NCBI RefSeq assembly: GCF_027213715.1 | Contig: NZ_JAPWGM010000001.1 | Coordinates: 124,001-188,000, forward strand | DNA length: 64,000 nucleotides | Direction of reading: 5' to 3' | Origin: Pedobacter punctiformis | GTDB taxonomy: Bacteria; Bacteroidota; Bacteroidia; Sphingobacteriales; Sphingobacteriaceae | The notes under the pieces: model-generated | Told to the model about the DNA's origin: nothing | The model's database searches: none | What the model saw: the letters and a program-made list of their open reading frames with translations, nothing else | Program-made: the position numbers and the translations under genes | Part shown: piece after piece, positions 37,450 through 46,487 of the stretch | Layout: each line of letters begins with the position of its first letter | How positions within the stretch are numbered: position 1 is the first letter of the stretch

Positions 37450-38808
37450 TTAAAATGTAATTGGCTTACCCAGGTAATAGTCAATTACTTTAGCCCTGAA
37501 TAAAAGATCATATTTGGCCTGGATAAAATCTATTTCAGCCTTATTTCTATTGGTTTGTGATGTTGTATAATCCAATGAGTTTACTAAACCCACATTATAT
37601 CTTTGTTCTACAACATAAAAAGCATCTTTTTGTGCATTAAAAGCATTTTGTGTTGAACTATATCTGCTTTGCGCAGCTTTTAAATCCGTTGTAGCCTGAA
37701 AGATAACTTTGTTCAAGTTGTTTTTTGCAAGCTGCTCTTGTGTTAAGGTATTTTGGTAAGTTATTTTTGCTCTGCGAACGTTTGAACGGGCAGTAAACCC
37801 ATTAAAAATAGGAATTTGCAAACTCATACCAATACTTTGACCCAAACGCTGATTTATCTGATCTGCAAAAGAAGACTGAGGCGTTTGCCCATTATAATTA
37901 AACTGATAAGAGTAAGAGGTATTTATACCCGCACCTAAACTTAATGAAGGAGAATAACCACCTTTAGCTACCGCAATAGCTTGTTTAGCAGCCAGCGATC
38001 TTAAGCTTGCCAGTTTAACATCTGGAAAAATATTTAATGCACTGTTATAAATTTCTTCAGCGCTTGCAGTTGCCGGAACGGCTTTAACATTATCAATTAA
38101 TGGTGCCTGAACAACAAATTTTTGATTGGGTTGCATTTCCATTAACTGCCCAAGGGTTAAATACGAAATAGAAAGTGCATTTTGAGCATTCGTTAAATTT
38201 AACTCTGCTGTTGCAACCTGCGATTTTGCCTGAGAAACATCTGCCAGTGTTTTGTTACCTGCATCAAGCAAAGCATTTTCTCTGGTTAAGGTTTTATTGG
38301 CAATATCCAATTGTTCTTTAGACGCTCTTTCCAAATCAGTGTTATACAATACCTGAAGATAAGCGGTAACCACATTTAAAATCAAATCGTTTTTTATCTT
38401 TTCTACATTACTTTTTTCGGCTTCCAGAAGGGTTTTGTTCTGTCTGATTTGATTAATTTTTGAAAAGCCCTGAAATAAATCCACATTAGTACTTAAATTA
38501 CCACTGGTGTACAATGAGGTTTGATTGGTAACCTGGAAAGTAGTTTGATCCAAACCACGACCGAAAGTTAGATTTGGATTTATACTCGCATTTAAATTTG
38601 GATATAATGCAAATTTAGATTGGGTTAAGTTTTCTTCGCTTAATGCAGCACTAAATTGTGCCTGTTTAATTTGCAGGTTATTTTTCAGCGTATTATCTAC
38701 AGCCTGCTGCAAACTTATAACTTCCTGGGCACTAACGCTCTGAGCAAAGCATAAGGCCGCCAATAATGCAGATCCGGTTAAAAATTTATTTTTGGTAAAC
38801 ATTTTCAT
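37450..38808 (-). CDS. TolC family outer-membrane efflux duct protein
   Basis: Outer-membrane channel of a tripartite exporter or type I secretion system. From the ATG at 38808 (452 residues; another ATG lies two codons on) it has a signal peptide ending SVSAQ, then two OEP repeats (about 30-220 and 245-440) made of long coiled-coil helices. A longer frame reaches 38862, but a promoter box at 38818-38825 lies inside that stretch, so the ATG near 38808 is preferred. First gene of a two-gene operon with the adaptor; divergent from the polysaccharide deacetylase gene. Confidence 0.9.
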   Translation of the reverse strand: MKMFTKNKFLTGSALLAALCFAQSVSAQEVISLQQAVDNTLKNNLQIKQAQFSAALSEENLTQSKFALYPNLNASINPNLTFGRGLDQTTFQVTNQTSLYTSGNLSTNVDLFQGFSKINQIRQNKTLLEAEKSNVEKIKNDLILNVVTAYLQVLYNTDLERASKEQLDIANKTLTRENALLDAGNKTLADVSQAKSQVATAELNLTNAQNALSISYLTLGQLMEMQPNQKFVVQAPLIDNVKAVPATASAEEIYNSALNIFPDVKLASLRSLAAKQAIAVAKGGYSPSLSLGAGINTSYSYQFNYNGQTPQSSFADQINQRLGQSIGMSLQIPIFNGFTARSNVRRAKITYQNTLTQEQLAKNNLNKVIFQATTDLKAAQSRYSSTQNAFNAQKDAFYVVEQRYNVGLVNSLDYTTSQTNRNKAEIDFIQAKYDLLFRAKVIDYYLGKPITF

Positions 38809-38817
38809 AATTTGTTT

Positions 38818-38849
38818 CAAATCTATATAAACAACTTTAATAATTTCAA
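38818..38849 (-). promoter_or_regulatory. Promoter of the tolC-adaptor operon
   Basis: On the minus strand TTG (38847-38849) then 21 bp then TAGATTTG (38818-38825), a full match to TTG-N17-23-TAnnTTTG. Start of transcription would be within about 10 nt of the ATG. On the plus strand TAACTTTG at 38867-38874 is a -7-like box for the divergent deacetylase gene. Confidence 0.5.
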
Positions 38850-38882
38850 TCTGTACAGGCAATTACTAACTTTGAGGTTAAA

Positions 38883-39539
38883 ATGTACCTGATCAAATCA
38901 CCGCTTCTGCTTAAATGGTATTATCCATCGTTAATATGGAATAAGTCCCGCTCTGAAAAAGTTATTTATTTAACCTTTGACGATGGACCTATACCCAATG
39001 TTACAGATTTTGTTTTAAAAACTTTAAAAGCTTTTAACGCAAAAGCAACTTTTTTTTGCATTGGCGATAATATTGTAAAACACCCTGAAGTTTTTGAACG
39101 TGTAAAAAACGACGGGCATGTTATCGGAAATCATACCTTTAACCACCTTAAAGGCTGGAAAACCGATGATGACACTTATATTAAGAATGCAATCCAGTGT
39201 CAGGAAATTACACAAACTCATTTATTCCGCCCACCTTATGGCAGAATTAAAAAAAGTCAGATCAAAAGTCTTCAATCCTTAGTTTTTAGTCTAAAGTCTG
39301 ATTCCAAACTCAAGACTCAGGATTCAAGACTCAACATCGTTATGTGGGACGTTTTGAGTGGCGATTTCGATATCAATCTTGCGCCAGAAAAATGCTATCA
39401 AAACGTAATTAAAAATGTCAGGAATGGATCAATCATTGTTTTTCACGACAGTTTAAAGGCTTTTGACAGGCTGGAATATGCCTTACCAAAGGTGCTTGAA
39501 TATTTTTCGGAAAAAGGTTTTCAGTTTTCATCACTGTAA
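38883..39539 (+). CDS. Polysaccharide deacetylase (NodB-type, carbohydrate esterase 4)
   Basis: Metal-dependent deacetylase acting on N-acetylated glycans, for example peptidoglycan. 218 residues: motif 1 TFDDGP at 31-36 (D33 base, D34 metal), motif 2 H84-T-F-N-H88 (metal), motif 3 RPPYGR at 116-121, motif 4 MWDVLSGDFD at 154-163, motif 5 FHDS at 187-190. No signal peptide, so location is unclear. Between motifs 3 and 4 there is an extra stretch of about 15-20 residues (about 130-149) encoded by repetitive DNA, absent from typical relatives. The frame and all catalytic residues are intact. Confidence 0.88.
   Translation: MYLIKSPLLLKWYYPSLIWNKSRSEKVIYLTFDDGPIPNVTDFVLKTLKAFNAKATFFCIGDNIVKHPEVFERVKNDGHVIGNHTFNHLKGWKTDDDTYIKNAIQCQEITQTHLFRPPYGRIKKSQIKSLQSLVFSLKSDSKLKTQDSRLNIVMWDVLSGDFDINLAPEKCYQNVIKNVRNGSIIVFHDSLKAFDRLEYALPKVLEYFSEKGFQFSSL
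39262..39335 (+). repeat. Repetitive insert inside the deacetylase gene
   Basis: TCAAGACTCA occurs at 39310-39319 and again at 39324-39333, preceded by diverged copies (AAAGTCTTCAATCC, AGTCTAAAGTCTGATTCC). The stretch codes for the extra residues near 130-149 between motifs 3 and 4. It resembles the 'AAGACTCAAGACTC' type of simple dispersed repeat that I recall from intergenic DNA of related bacteria. Confidence 0.6.
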
Positions 39540-39567
39540 TTCAGCCATCGTTATGCCAAAAAACAAG

Positions 39568-39597
39568 TGTTGCTTTAATGATTTAAGCAACAAGCTT
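39568..39597 (+). terminator. Terminator after the deacetylase gene
   Basis: TGTTGCTT (39568-39575) pairs with AAGCAACA (39585-39592), perfect 8-bp stem, followed by AGCTTTTT. Confidence 0.7.
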
Positions 39598-39622
39598 TTT
39601 ATAAAAACTAAGGCCTGCTAAC

Positions 39623-39658
39623 TGTTCAAAAATGAACACAGTTGTTCGTTACCGCACA
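39623..39658. promoter_or_regulatory. Two tandem 16-bp palindromes upstream of aconitase
   Basis: Site 1 TGTTCA-AAAA-TGAACA (39623-39638, perfect) and site 2 TGTTCG-TTAC-CGCACA (39643-39658, one mismatched pair). Centres are exactly 20 bp apart, two helical turns, which suits cooperative binding of a dimeric regulator on one face of DNA. They lie between the deacetylase terminator and the aconitase promoter, about 155 bp before the aconitase ATG. Confidence 0.5.
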
Positions 39659-39761
39659 TTATCCTTGCTTTTGCCGGATGCATTTGGAATTGCAGTTTAT
39701 TTAGAATTCTTCCAAATAATACAATGATGTAAGTATGACGGCTATAGGGATATTTTTTTTG

Positions 39762-39769
39762 TAAATTCG
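39762..39769 (+). promoter_or_regulatory. Putative -7 box of the aconitase promoter
   Basis: TAAATTCG, a TAnnTTCG variant, 43 bp before the ATG. No good TTG element is visible at the right distance, so this is weak. Confidence 0.3.
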
Positions 39770-39812
39770 CAGCTAATAGAATAGAAGTATTACCTTTTAA
39801 CCAATAAAATCG

Positions 39813-42095
39813 ATGGCTTTTGATATAGACATGATTAAAAAGGTTTATGCAAACTTCGGCAGCCGCGTTGATGCAGCTCGTAAAGTAGTTGGCAGACCTT
39901 TAACACTATCTGAAAAAATATTATACGCACACCTTTGGGATGGCGATCCAAAAACAGCATTTACCCGTGGAACGGATTATGTAGATTTTGCTCCGGATCG
40001 TGTAGCTATGCAGGATGCTACGGCTCAAATGGCTCTTTTGCAATTTATGCAGGCTGGCCGCCCACAAGTTGCAGTTCCTTCAACAGTACACTGCGATCAC
40101 TTAATTACAGCTAAAGAAGGTGCTGCGATAGATCTTCCTCATGCAAAAACAGAAAGTAAAGAAGTTTTTGATTTCTTATCATCTGTATCAAATAAATATG
40201 GTATTGGTTTCTGGAAACCAGGAGCAGGTATTATTCACCAGGTTGTTTTAGAAAATTATGCTTTCCCGGGTGGAATGATGATCGGTACCGACTCTCACAC
40301 GGTAAACGCAGGTGGTTTGGGTATGGTTGCCATTGGTGTTGGGGGTGCTGATGCCTGTGATGTAATGGCCGGATTGCCATGGGAACTAAAATTCCCTAAA
40401 TTAATCGGTGTTAAATTAACCGGTAAATTAAATGGCTGGACTGCTGCTAAAGATGTTATTCTTAAAGTTGCGGGTATTTTAACTGTAAAAGGTGGTACTG
40501 GTGCAATTGTAGAATATTTTGGTGATGGCGCTACTTCTATGAGCTGTACGGGTAAAGGCACCATTTGTAATATGGGTGCTGAAATTGGTGCAACAACATC
40601 TACATTTGGTTACGATGAAAGCATGGAGCGTTATTTACGCGCTACAGGCAGAAACGAAGTGGCTGATGAAGCAAACAAAATAAAAGAACATTTAACTGGC
40701 GATGACGCCGTTTATGCCGATCCTGAAAGTTACTTCGATCAGGTTATAGAAATTAATCTTGATGAATTAGAACCTTATTTAAACGGCCCTTTTACACCAG
40801 ATTTGGCAACTCCTGTTTCTCAAATGAAAGTTGAAGCTGAGAAAAACGGGTGGCCTTTAAAAGTAGAATGGGGATTAATTGGTTCTTGTACCAACTCTTC
40901 TTATGAAGATTTATCAAGAGCAGCATCAATTGCTAACCAGGCCATTGCAAAAGGTTTGGTAACCAAAGCGGATTTTGGTATTAACCCAGGTTCTGAGCAA
41001 GTTCGTTATACAGCAAACCGTGATGGTTTCTTAAAAACTTTCGAAGATTTAAATGCAACCATCTTCACTAATGCCTGCGGACCATGTATTGGTATGTGGG
41101 ATCGCGTTGGTGCAGAGAAAGCAGAAAAAAATACAATTGTACACTCGTTTAACAGAAACTTTGCTAAACGTGCCGATGGTAACCCGAATACTTTTGCTTT
41201 TGTAGCTTCGCCAGAAATGGTTGCTGCAATTGCTATTTCAGGTAACCTTGCTTTTAACCCTTTAACAGATACTTTAACAAATGATAAAGGTGAGCAGGTT
41301 AAATTAGATCCACCAACAGGCGATGAATTACCTACAAAAGGTTTCGCAGTTGAGGATGCTGGTTTCCAGGCGCCAGCCGCTGATGGTTCATCGGTTGAAG
41401 TTCTGGTATCTCCAACTTCGCACCGTTTACAATTATTAGATCCTTTTAAACCTTGGGAAGGTACTGACCTTAAAGACTTAAAACTATTAATTAAAGCTAA
41501 AGGTAAGTGTACAACAGATCACATCTCTATGGCCGGTCCATGGTTAAAATTCCGTGGTCACTTAGATAACATTTCCAATAACATGCTTATTGGTGCCGTT
41601 AACTACTTTAACGATAAAACAGATAACGTTAAAAATGAATTAACAGGCGAATATGGTCCTGTTCCGGCTACTCAGCGTGATTACAAAGCTGCAGGTATCG
41701 GTTCAATTGTAGTTGGAGATGAAAACTATGGTGAAGGTTCATCACGTGAGCATGCAGCAATGGAGCCCCGTCACTTAGGCGTTCGTGCGGTATTGGTAAA
41801 ATCTTTTGCCCGTATTCACGAAACCAACCTTAAAAAGCAAGGTATGCTGGGCTTAACATTTGCGGATAAAGACGATTACGATAAAATCCTTGAGGATGAT
41901 ACAATCGATATTTTAGGCTTAACAACGTTTGCACCAGATAAACCATTAACGTTAGTATTACACCATGCTGATGGTACTCAGGAACAATTTAATGTAAACC
42001 ACAGTTACAATGCTCAACAAATTGAGTGGTTTGTAGCAGGTGGCGCATTAAACATTATCAGAAGAGATGCTGCAGCTAAAGCAGCTCAGGCATAA
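39813..42095 (+). CDS. acn: Aconitate hydratase (mitochondrial type)
   Basis: Isomerises citrate to isocitrate in the TCA cycle, using a 4Fe-4S cluster. The 760-residue protein keeps the three cluster cysteines: C359 in [11 protein letters not shown]422 and C425 in [10 protein letters not shown]; further active-site blocks are [11 protein letters not shown] (160-170) and [15 protein letters not shown] (swivel domain, about 645-659). Length and motifs match the mitochondrial-type aconitase common in Bacteroidota, not the 860-890-residue AcnA or AcnB of enterobacteria. Single gene with its own terminator. Confidence 0.96.
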   Translation: MAFDIDMIKKVYANFGSRVDAARKVVGRPLTLSEKILYAHLWDGDPKTAFTRGTDYVDFAPDRVAMQDATAQMALLQFMQAGRPQVAVPSTVHCDHLITAKEGAAIDLPHAKTESKEVFDFLSSVSNKYGIGFWKPGAGIIHQVVLENYAFPGGMMIGTDSHTVNAGGLGMVAIGVGGADACDVMAGLPWELKFPKLIGVKLTGKLNGWTAAKDVILKVAGILTVKGGTGAIVEYFGDGATSMSCTGKGTICNMGAEIGATTSTFGYDESMERYLRATGRNEVADEANKIKEHLTGDDAVYADPESYFDQVIEINLDELEPYLNGPFTPDLATPVSQMKVEAEKNGWPLKVEWGLIGSCTNSSYEDLSRAASIANQAIAKGLVTKADFGINPGSEQVRYTANRDGFLKTFEDLNATIFTNACGPCIGMWDRVGAEKAEKNTIVHSFNRNFAKRADGNPNTFAFVASPEMVAAIAISGNLAFNPLTDTLTNDKGEQVKLDPPTGDELPTKGFAVEDAGFQAPAADGSSVEVLVSPTSHRLQLLDPFKPWEGTDLKDLKLLIKAKGKCTTDHISMAGPWLKFRGHLDNISNNMLIGAVNYFNDKTDNVKNELTGEYGPVPATQRDYKAAGIGSIVVGDENYGEGSSREHAAMEPRHLGVRAVLVKSFARIHETNLKKQGMLGLTFADKDDYDKILEDDTIDILGLTTFAPDKPLTLVLHHADGTQEQFNVNHSYNAQQIEWFVAGGALNIIRRDAAAKAAQA

Positions 42096-42120
42096 ATTCT
42101 GAAAATCAAAAGCCAAAGAA

Positions 42121-42157
42121 AATCCCGTTTTGAGTAAAATCAGAACGGGATTTTTTT
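42121..42157 (+). terminator. Terminator after aconitase
   Basis: AATCCCGTTTTGA (42121-42133) pairs with TCAGAACGGGATT (42140-42152) with one mismatch, then a T-run. Confidence 0.85.
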
Positions 42158-42179
42158 ATGCGGACAGGGGTAAAAAATA

Positions 42180-42587
42180 TTAGTAAATTAATTTTGGTTT
42201 GCCATCAATACATTCAACACCTTTTGGCGGAAGAATTATCGCACAGGTTGAAACTACTTTATATTTTGCAATAAAAGCTTTTTGTTTATTGGTGTAAACT
42301 TCTACTTTTTGTAAAAATTGATCAGTATTTATTTTTACTGAATAAGGAATAAATCCTATAGTTCCACCACATGCCTGACTTCCAATTGGTACAAATTTCC
42401 ATTCTGAAGAATTTGTACAAGTTTCTGCAGCAGACATTTTCTGAATTTCATCTAATAAGGTTTTTAATTCTTTTTCATCCGCATCCCTAGTGGAAGGAAG
42501 AAAGTTATTGTCTTTACAACCGGAAAAGGTAAACAAAGTAATTACGAATAAAATAAGTGCACTGCTTTTAATTGAATTTGTTTTCAT
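42180..42587 (-). CDS. Small cysteine-containing lipoprotein, function unknown
   Basis: 135 residues; signal peptide with lipobox FSGC (Cys24), then KDNNFLPSTRDADEKE and a short domain with four cysteines (about 57, 73, 114 and 125) that could form two disulfides in the periplasm. A basic, Lys- and Tyr-rich region (about 96-110) lies between. No family recognised. Alone between two terminator or gene-end regions, with no operon partner; it converges with aconitase across a hairpin. Confidence 0.65.
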   Translation of the reverse strand: MKTNSIKSSALILFVITLFTFSGCKDNNFLPSTRDADEKELKTLLDEIQKMSAAETCTNSSEWKFVPIGSQACGGTIGFIPYSVKINTDQFLQKVEVYTNKQKAFIAKYKVVSTCAIILPPKGVECIDGKPKLIY

Positions 42588-42641
42588 TGGTTAGTCTTTA
42601 ATTTAAACGTAAAACGAAACACAGCAGTAAAACGCTACAAA

Positions 42642-43979
42642 TTACGGTTTCAAAAACTTTTGCCACCAATATCCAGAATCCTTTATCGTTCTGTGCTGGG
42701 TTTTAAAATCATTATAAATCAGCCCGAAACGTGCATTAAAACCCTCAGCCCATTCAAAATTATCCATTAAAGTCCAGGCCATATAGCCGGTTATATTTAA
42801 TCCTTCTTTTTTAGCTTTAAGCAAAGCTTCCAGGTAAAGTTTAAAATAGGCTATCCTTTCTTCATCCTCTACCTTTCCATTTATTAATTTATCGTGATAA
42901 GCAGCCCCATTTTCAGTAATCATAATATTTTTGACACCCGGGTAGCTGGCAAATTGCTTTACAATATTATAAAAGCTATTGGCATTAATTTCCCAGCCCA
43001 TTGCGGTATGTGGTTTCTTCCGGCTTTTGGCTTTTACTTCCCAGGCCTGGATAACCGGAATAAAAGCATTGTATTTTACGGTTAGGGGGAAATAATTTTG
43101 CAGACCTATAAAATCGAAGTCAAATTTTAAGCGTTCAGTTTGTCGCCAGGTACCGTATTCAATCTGAAATTTCTCCAGCACATCCCAGTCTGCTGTCGGA
43201 AAGCCCATTCCTAAGGCTGGTTCAATAAAAAGACGGTTAATTAAACAATCAATTCGTTTTGCGGCTAAAACATCCTGTTCACTTTGTGTATTCGGAATCA
43301 CTTCTGAACAGGAATAAGTGGTTCCAATATTTGCTTTACTAATTTCAGCACGTAAAATTTTACCGCCTTCGGCCTGTGCAATCGCCGTATGCAAGGCAGC
43401 AGAAAAGAAATTGCTTAATCCCGTTTTTCCAGGCGCATGAATGCCTAGCATATAACCCAGTGAGGTAAATCCAAAAGGTTCGTTCAATACAATCCAGTTT
43501 TTAACTTTATCCCCATACTCCAATGCGCAAATGCTTACAAAGCCATTAAAAGCTGCGTTAATGCTAAAACTTGTCCACCCGCCTTCATCTTCTAAAGCCT
43601 GCGGCAAATCCCAGTGGTATAAAGTAATGTAAGGCACTATTCCCTGCTTTAAACACTCATCAATTACATGGTGATAGAAACGAATGCCTTCAGGGTTTAT
43701 ATCTCCCCTGCCAGTGGGTAAAATTCTGGACCATGCAATTGAAAATCTAAAAACTTTGAACCCTAAAAGCTTAACCAGTGCAATATCTTCCTTGTACCGG
43801 TGGTAAAAATCACAGGCTACATCAGGCTTGTGCCCTTTTTTGATTTTCCCGCTCCTTGCAGAAAAAGTATCCCAAATAGATGCCCCTTTTCCGTAAGTAT
43901 TCGCTGCACCTTCTATTTGTGTTGCCGCGGCAGCCACTCCCCATAAAAAATCAGCTCCAAAATCAATCGATTTTACCAT
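42642..43979 (-). CDS. bglA: Glycoside hydrolase family 1 beta-glucosidase
   Basis: Retaining beta-glycosidase, cytosolic (no signal peptide). The 445-residue protein has the family 1 acid/base in NEP (E167), the nucleophile in TENG (E356), the N-terminal signature DFLWGVAAAATQIEGA (10-25) and the substrate-side residues in YHWDLPQAL and the C-terminal WTLMDNFEWAEGFNARFGL stretch (about 407-425). Broad beta-glucosidase/6-phospho specificity cannot be excluded, but the aglycone-side EW..G pattern suits non-phosphorylated substrates. Not linked to a transporter; the SusCD pair and the GPH symporter are 22-28 kb away. Confidence 0.92.
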   Translation of the reverse strand: MVKSIDFGADFLWGVAAAATQIEGAANTYGKGASIWDTFSARSGKIKKGHKPDVACDFYHRYKEDIALVKLLGFKVFRFSIAWSRILPTGRGDINPEGIRFYHHVIDECLKQGIVPYITLYHWDLPQALEDEGGWTSFSINAAFNGFVSICALEYGDKVKNWIVLNEPFGFTSLGYMLGIHAPGKTGLSNFFSAALHTAIAQAEGGKILRAEISKANIGTTYSCSEVIPNTQSEQDVLAAKRIDCLINRLFIEPALGMGFPTADWDVLEKFQIEYGTWRQTERLKFDFDFIGLQNYFPLTVKYNAFIPVIQAWEVKAKSRKKPHTAMGWEINANSFYNIVKQFASYPGVKNIMITENGAAYHDKLINGKVEDEERIAYFKLYLEALLKAKKEGLNITGYMAWTLMDNFEWAEGFNARFGLIYNDFKTQHRTIKDSGYWWQKFLKP

Positions 43980-44066
43980 AATAGAAATTGCCCGGCTTAA
44001 GTTGCAACTTTAATATTAACTAACCATTAACAATTTAAGCAAAATGAGGTACTCAGATTTAATGGA

Positions 44067-45881
44067 CTAATTTAAAGTTAGTCCTATTTCTTTTAACAGT
44101 ATGGCTGCATTGAAAGTTTTACAAGGCCCTTGTTTCAGTTTATAATCAAATTTCATTTCGCCTTCCATAATTTGAATATCGAAGTGGAAATTTCTTAGCG
44201 TGTCCGGATGAGTTTCTTTTAAGTCGGCAAGTTGTAAATCATGGGTTGCAAAAAGTGCCGGAGTTTTTTCTGCAATTAATTTTTCTACAAAAACTTTAGA
44301 TCCCAGGTATTTATCGCGACTGTTGGTCCCTCTCAACATTTCATCAATTAAAACAAAGGTGGTTTTATCCCGAACAATGTTGTCCAAAATCATCTTAAGC
44401 CGGTTTAATTCAGCCTTAAATGTAGAAGTACTTTCGTTTAACGAATCTATAATCCGCATATAAGTATTAATTACAAAAACAGATAAGGTCATTTCTTTTG
44501 CGCAAACGGGGGCTCCCGCATAGGCGAGAACCATATTAATACCCAAAGTGCGTAGAAAAGTACTTTTACCAGCCATATTAGAGCCCGTTACAATATCAAC
44601 GGTAGGTTGTTCTTCTAAATTAAAATCGTTCGAAACCCTTAATTTATCAGCAATTAGTGGGTGACCAATTGCTTTGCCTTCCAGTTTAAACTTTTCACTC
44701 ACTACCGGAAAAACCCAGTCTGGCTGATTATAAGTAAGCGTAGCAAAAGAAATCAACTCTTCAAAATCTCCTATCCGGTTAAGTGCCGCAATTACATCAT
44801 AGGATGAGTTTTGATGCCATCGGTCCAGACTAATGCAACACCTTAAATCCCACATAAAAAGTGCATTTAAAATACCTCCTACTAAAATATTAAGCCGGGC
44901 ATCAAAGTTCTTAATAATAACAGAAAGGTCTTTTATTCTTTTGCTGACCTGAATTTTTGAAGTAAACAAGTTTAATATATAAGCACTTTTCCAGTTTTGG
45001 TGTTCTGTCCAGCGGATTGCCGAAGCATAGTCGTTTAAAAGCGTAAATCCTCCACCAAAGCAATAAAACACTTTAGTAACCTTTGAGTTTATTAAAATGT
45101 TCCAGCCTGTATTGATGATAAAAAACGCGGTTAAAAATTTCCAGTATACATCACTTACCAATAAACCCAGCAGAATTAGCGAGATGGAAATAAAAGGAGC
45201 TAAAAGAACGTAAAACTTCAAAAATTTAGAGCGGGTAAAAAGTAATTGTTCTCCCAACTGACTTTTAAGCTGTTGTTTAATCTGCTCTATTTTTTCAATA
45301 TCGTGTCCATGCAAATTGGCCCTGAATGCAAAGGTTTCCTCAATTTGCTCAACCAGTTCTTTCACGGCCTCTTGTCTTTGTGAAATAACCGCTACCGGAT
45401 TAGCTGCTGCTAAATTTCGAGCCAGTAAGGCATTACCATTTTTACTATAACAACGGTTGACTTTTGCAAATAGCGATGAGCGTCCAAAAATATCGAGATC
45501 GGATGTATAAATGTGTTGCTCTGACCCGAAGTTACTTCCATGATCATAGCCATTTTCCAGACCATTCATCAGGTTACTTTCGTTTTGGTAAACCCACAAA
45601 AGCTGTTTCCGGTAATCAACCTCACGATCCAGTGCACTTTGCTTGCGCACAATAATTATAAAACCAACTACGGGTAACATTAAAGCAAAATAAATAACCG
45701 GCCGCCAAATGTCATCTGCTGAATTAAGCAGCAAAACAAAGAAAAGTATTTCTGCCAGGAACAAACCAATACGCATAAACGAAAGCTGGTCTATTCTTTT
45801 TTTAGTTTGACTGATTTGGCTGGTTAAATCATTAATTGTTTGGGTGTAACCTGATAATATTTCTTGTTGTGTTTTTAACAT
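44067..45881 (-). CDS. Membrane-anchored MutS-like ATPase
   Basis: 604 residues. Two helical hairpins near 36-80 and 222-265 are hydrophobic, which makes this a membrane protein. The C-terminal third is a MutS domain V ATPase: Walker A GSNMAGKST (about 425-433), Walker B LIDEMLRGTN (about 507-516) and a signature STF..EL near 476-483, with ATHDL. It lacks the mismatch-binding domain I and the lever and clamp pattern is only partial, so it is not a canonical mismatch repair protein. Close relatives occur throughout Bacteroidota (from memory), without known role. Adjacent and divergent to rlmH. Confidence 0.85.
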   Translation of the reverse strand: MLKTQQEILSGYTQTINDLTSQISQTKKRIDQLSFMRIGLFLAEILFFVLLLNSADDIWRPVIYFALMLPVVGFIIIVRKQSALDREVDYRKQLLWVYQNESNLMNGLENGYDHGSNFGSEQHIYTSDLDIFGRSSLFAKVNRCYSKNGNALLARNLAAANPVAVISQRQEAVKELVEQIEETFAFRANLHGHDIEKIEQIKQQLKSQLGEQLLFTRSKFLKFYVLLAPFISISLILLGLLVSDVYWKFLTAFFIINTGWNILINSKVTKVFYCFGGGFTLLNDYASAIRWTEHQNWKSAYILNLFTSKIQVSKRIKDLSVIIKNFDARLNILVGGILNALFMWDLRCCISLDRWHQNSSYDVIAALNRIGDFEELISFATLTYNQPDWVFPVVSEKFKLEGKAIGHPLIADKLRVSNDFNLEEQPTVDIVTGSNMAGKSTFLRTLGINMVLAYAGAPVCAKEMTLSVFVINTYMRIIDSLNESTSTFKAELNRLKMILDNIVRDKTTFVLIDEMLRGTNSRDKYLGSKVFVEKLIAEKTPALFATHDLQLADLKETHPDTLRNFHFDIQIMEGEMKFDYKLKQGPCKTFNAAILLKEIGLTLN

Positions 45882-45925
45882 TATATTTGAAGTCTCAAAA
45901 ACGATAAATATAGGTAAAATATTAA

Positions 45926-46399
45926 ATGAAGATTACCCTGATTGCAATAGGTAAAACCGAAGACAAATATTTAATTGAAGGTATTGATAAATACATCAAT
46001 CGGCTAAAACATTATATTAACTTTAATTTTTTGGCTATACCGGATGTAAAAAACGTTAAAAATTTATCAGAAGCTCAGCAAAAAGCTAAAGAAGCAGAGC
46101 TTTTGCACAAACAAATTAACAATGGCGATGTTGTAATTTTATTAGATGAAAAAGGCAAAAAATATACTTCTGTTGCATTTTCTGCATATTTAAATAAACA
46201 AATGGTGGGTAGTGTACAGCACCTTATATTTATCATCGGTGGCCCCTATGGTTTTGATGAAAGTATTTACAAAAGGGCCAATGGCTTAATTTCGCTTTCG
46301 GATATGACCTTTTCTCACCAGATGATTCGTTTATTTTTTGTAGAACAATTGTACAGAGGATTTAGTATATTGAAAGGTGAGCCCTATCACCACGCTTAG
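45926..46399 (+). CDS. rlmH: 23S rRNA (pseudouridine-1915-N3)-methyltransferase
   Basis: SPOUT-class methyltransferase acting on pseudouridine 1915 of helix 69 on assembled ribosomes. The 157-residue protein has the family core: KYLIEGIDKYINRLKHY near 14-30, LLDEKGKKYTS near 72-82, FIIGGPYGFDE near 101-111, and the C-terminal SHQMIRLFFVEQLYRGFSILKGEPYHH knot segment (about 130-156, quoted in part). Normal length. The next gene is the 41-codon membrane ORF. Confidence 0.95.
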   Translation: MKITLIAIGKTEDKYLIEGIDKYINRLKHYINFNFLAIPDVKNVKNLSEAQQKAKEAELLHKQINNGDVVILLDEKGKKYTSVAFSAYLNKQMVGSVQHLIFIIGGPYGFDESIYKRANGLISLSDMTFSHQMIRLFFVEQLYRGFSILKGEPYHHA

Positions 46400-46487
46400 T
46401 GCAAAAGAAATGGAAATTTGCAGTTAAAAAATGTATTTGCAAATATGGAATTAACCGGATTAGATCATCATTAAAATAAAGGAAATT

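Noticed and set aside
38809..38862. N-terminal extension of the TolC-type gene
   Set aside because: It would precede the signal peptide and contains the -7 box; the ATG at 38808 or 38802 is better.
39262..39335. CRISPR-like array
   Set aside because: The repeat unit is short and imperfect with no spacers of constant size and no cas genes; it is a simple repeat inside a coding gene.
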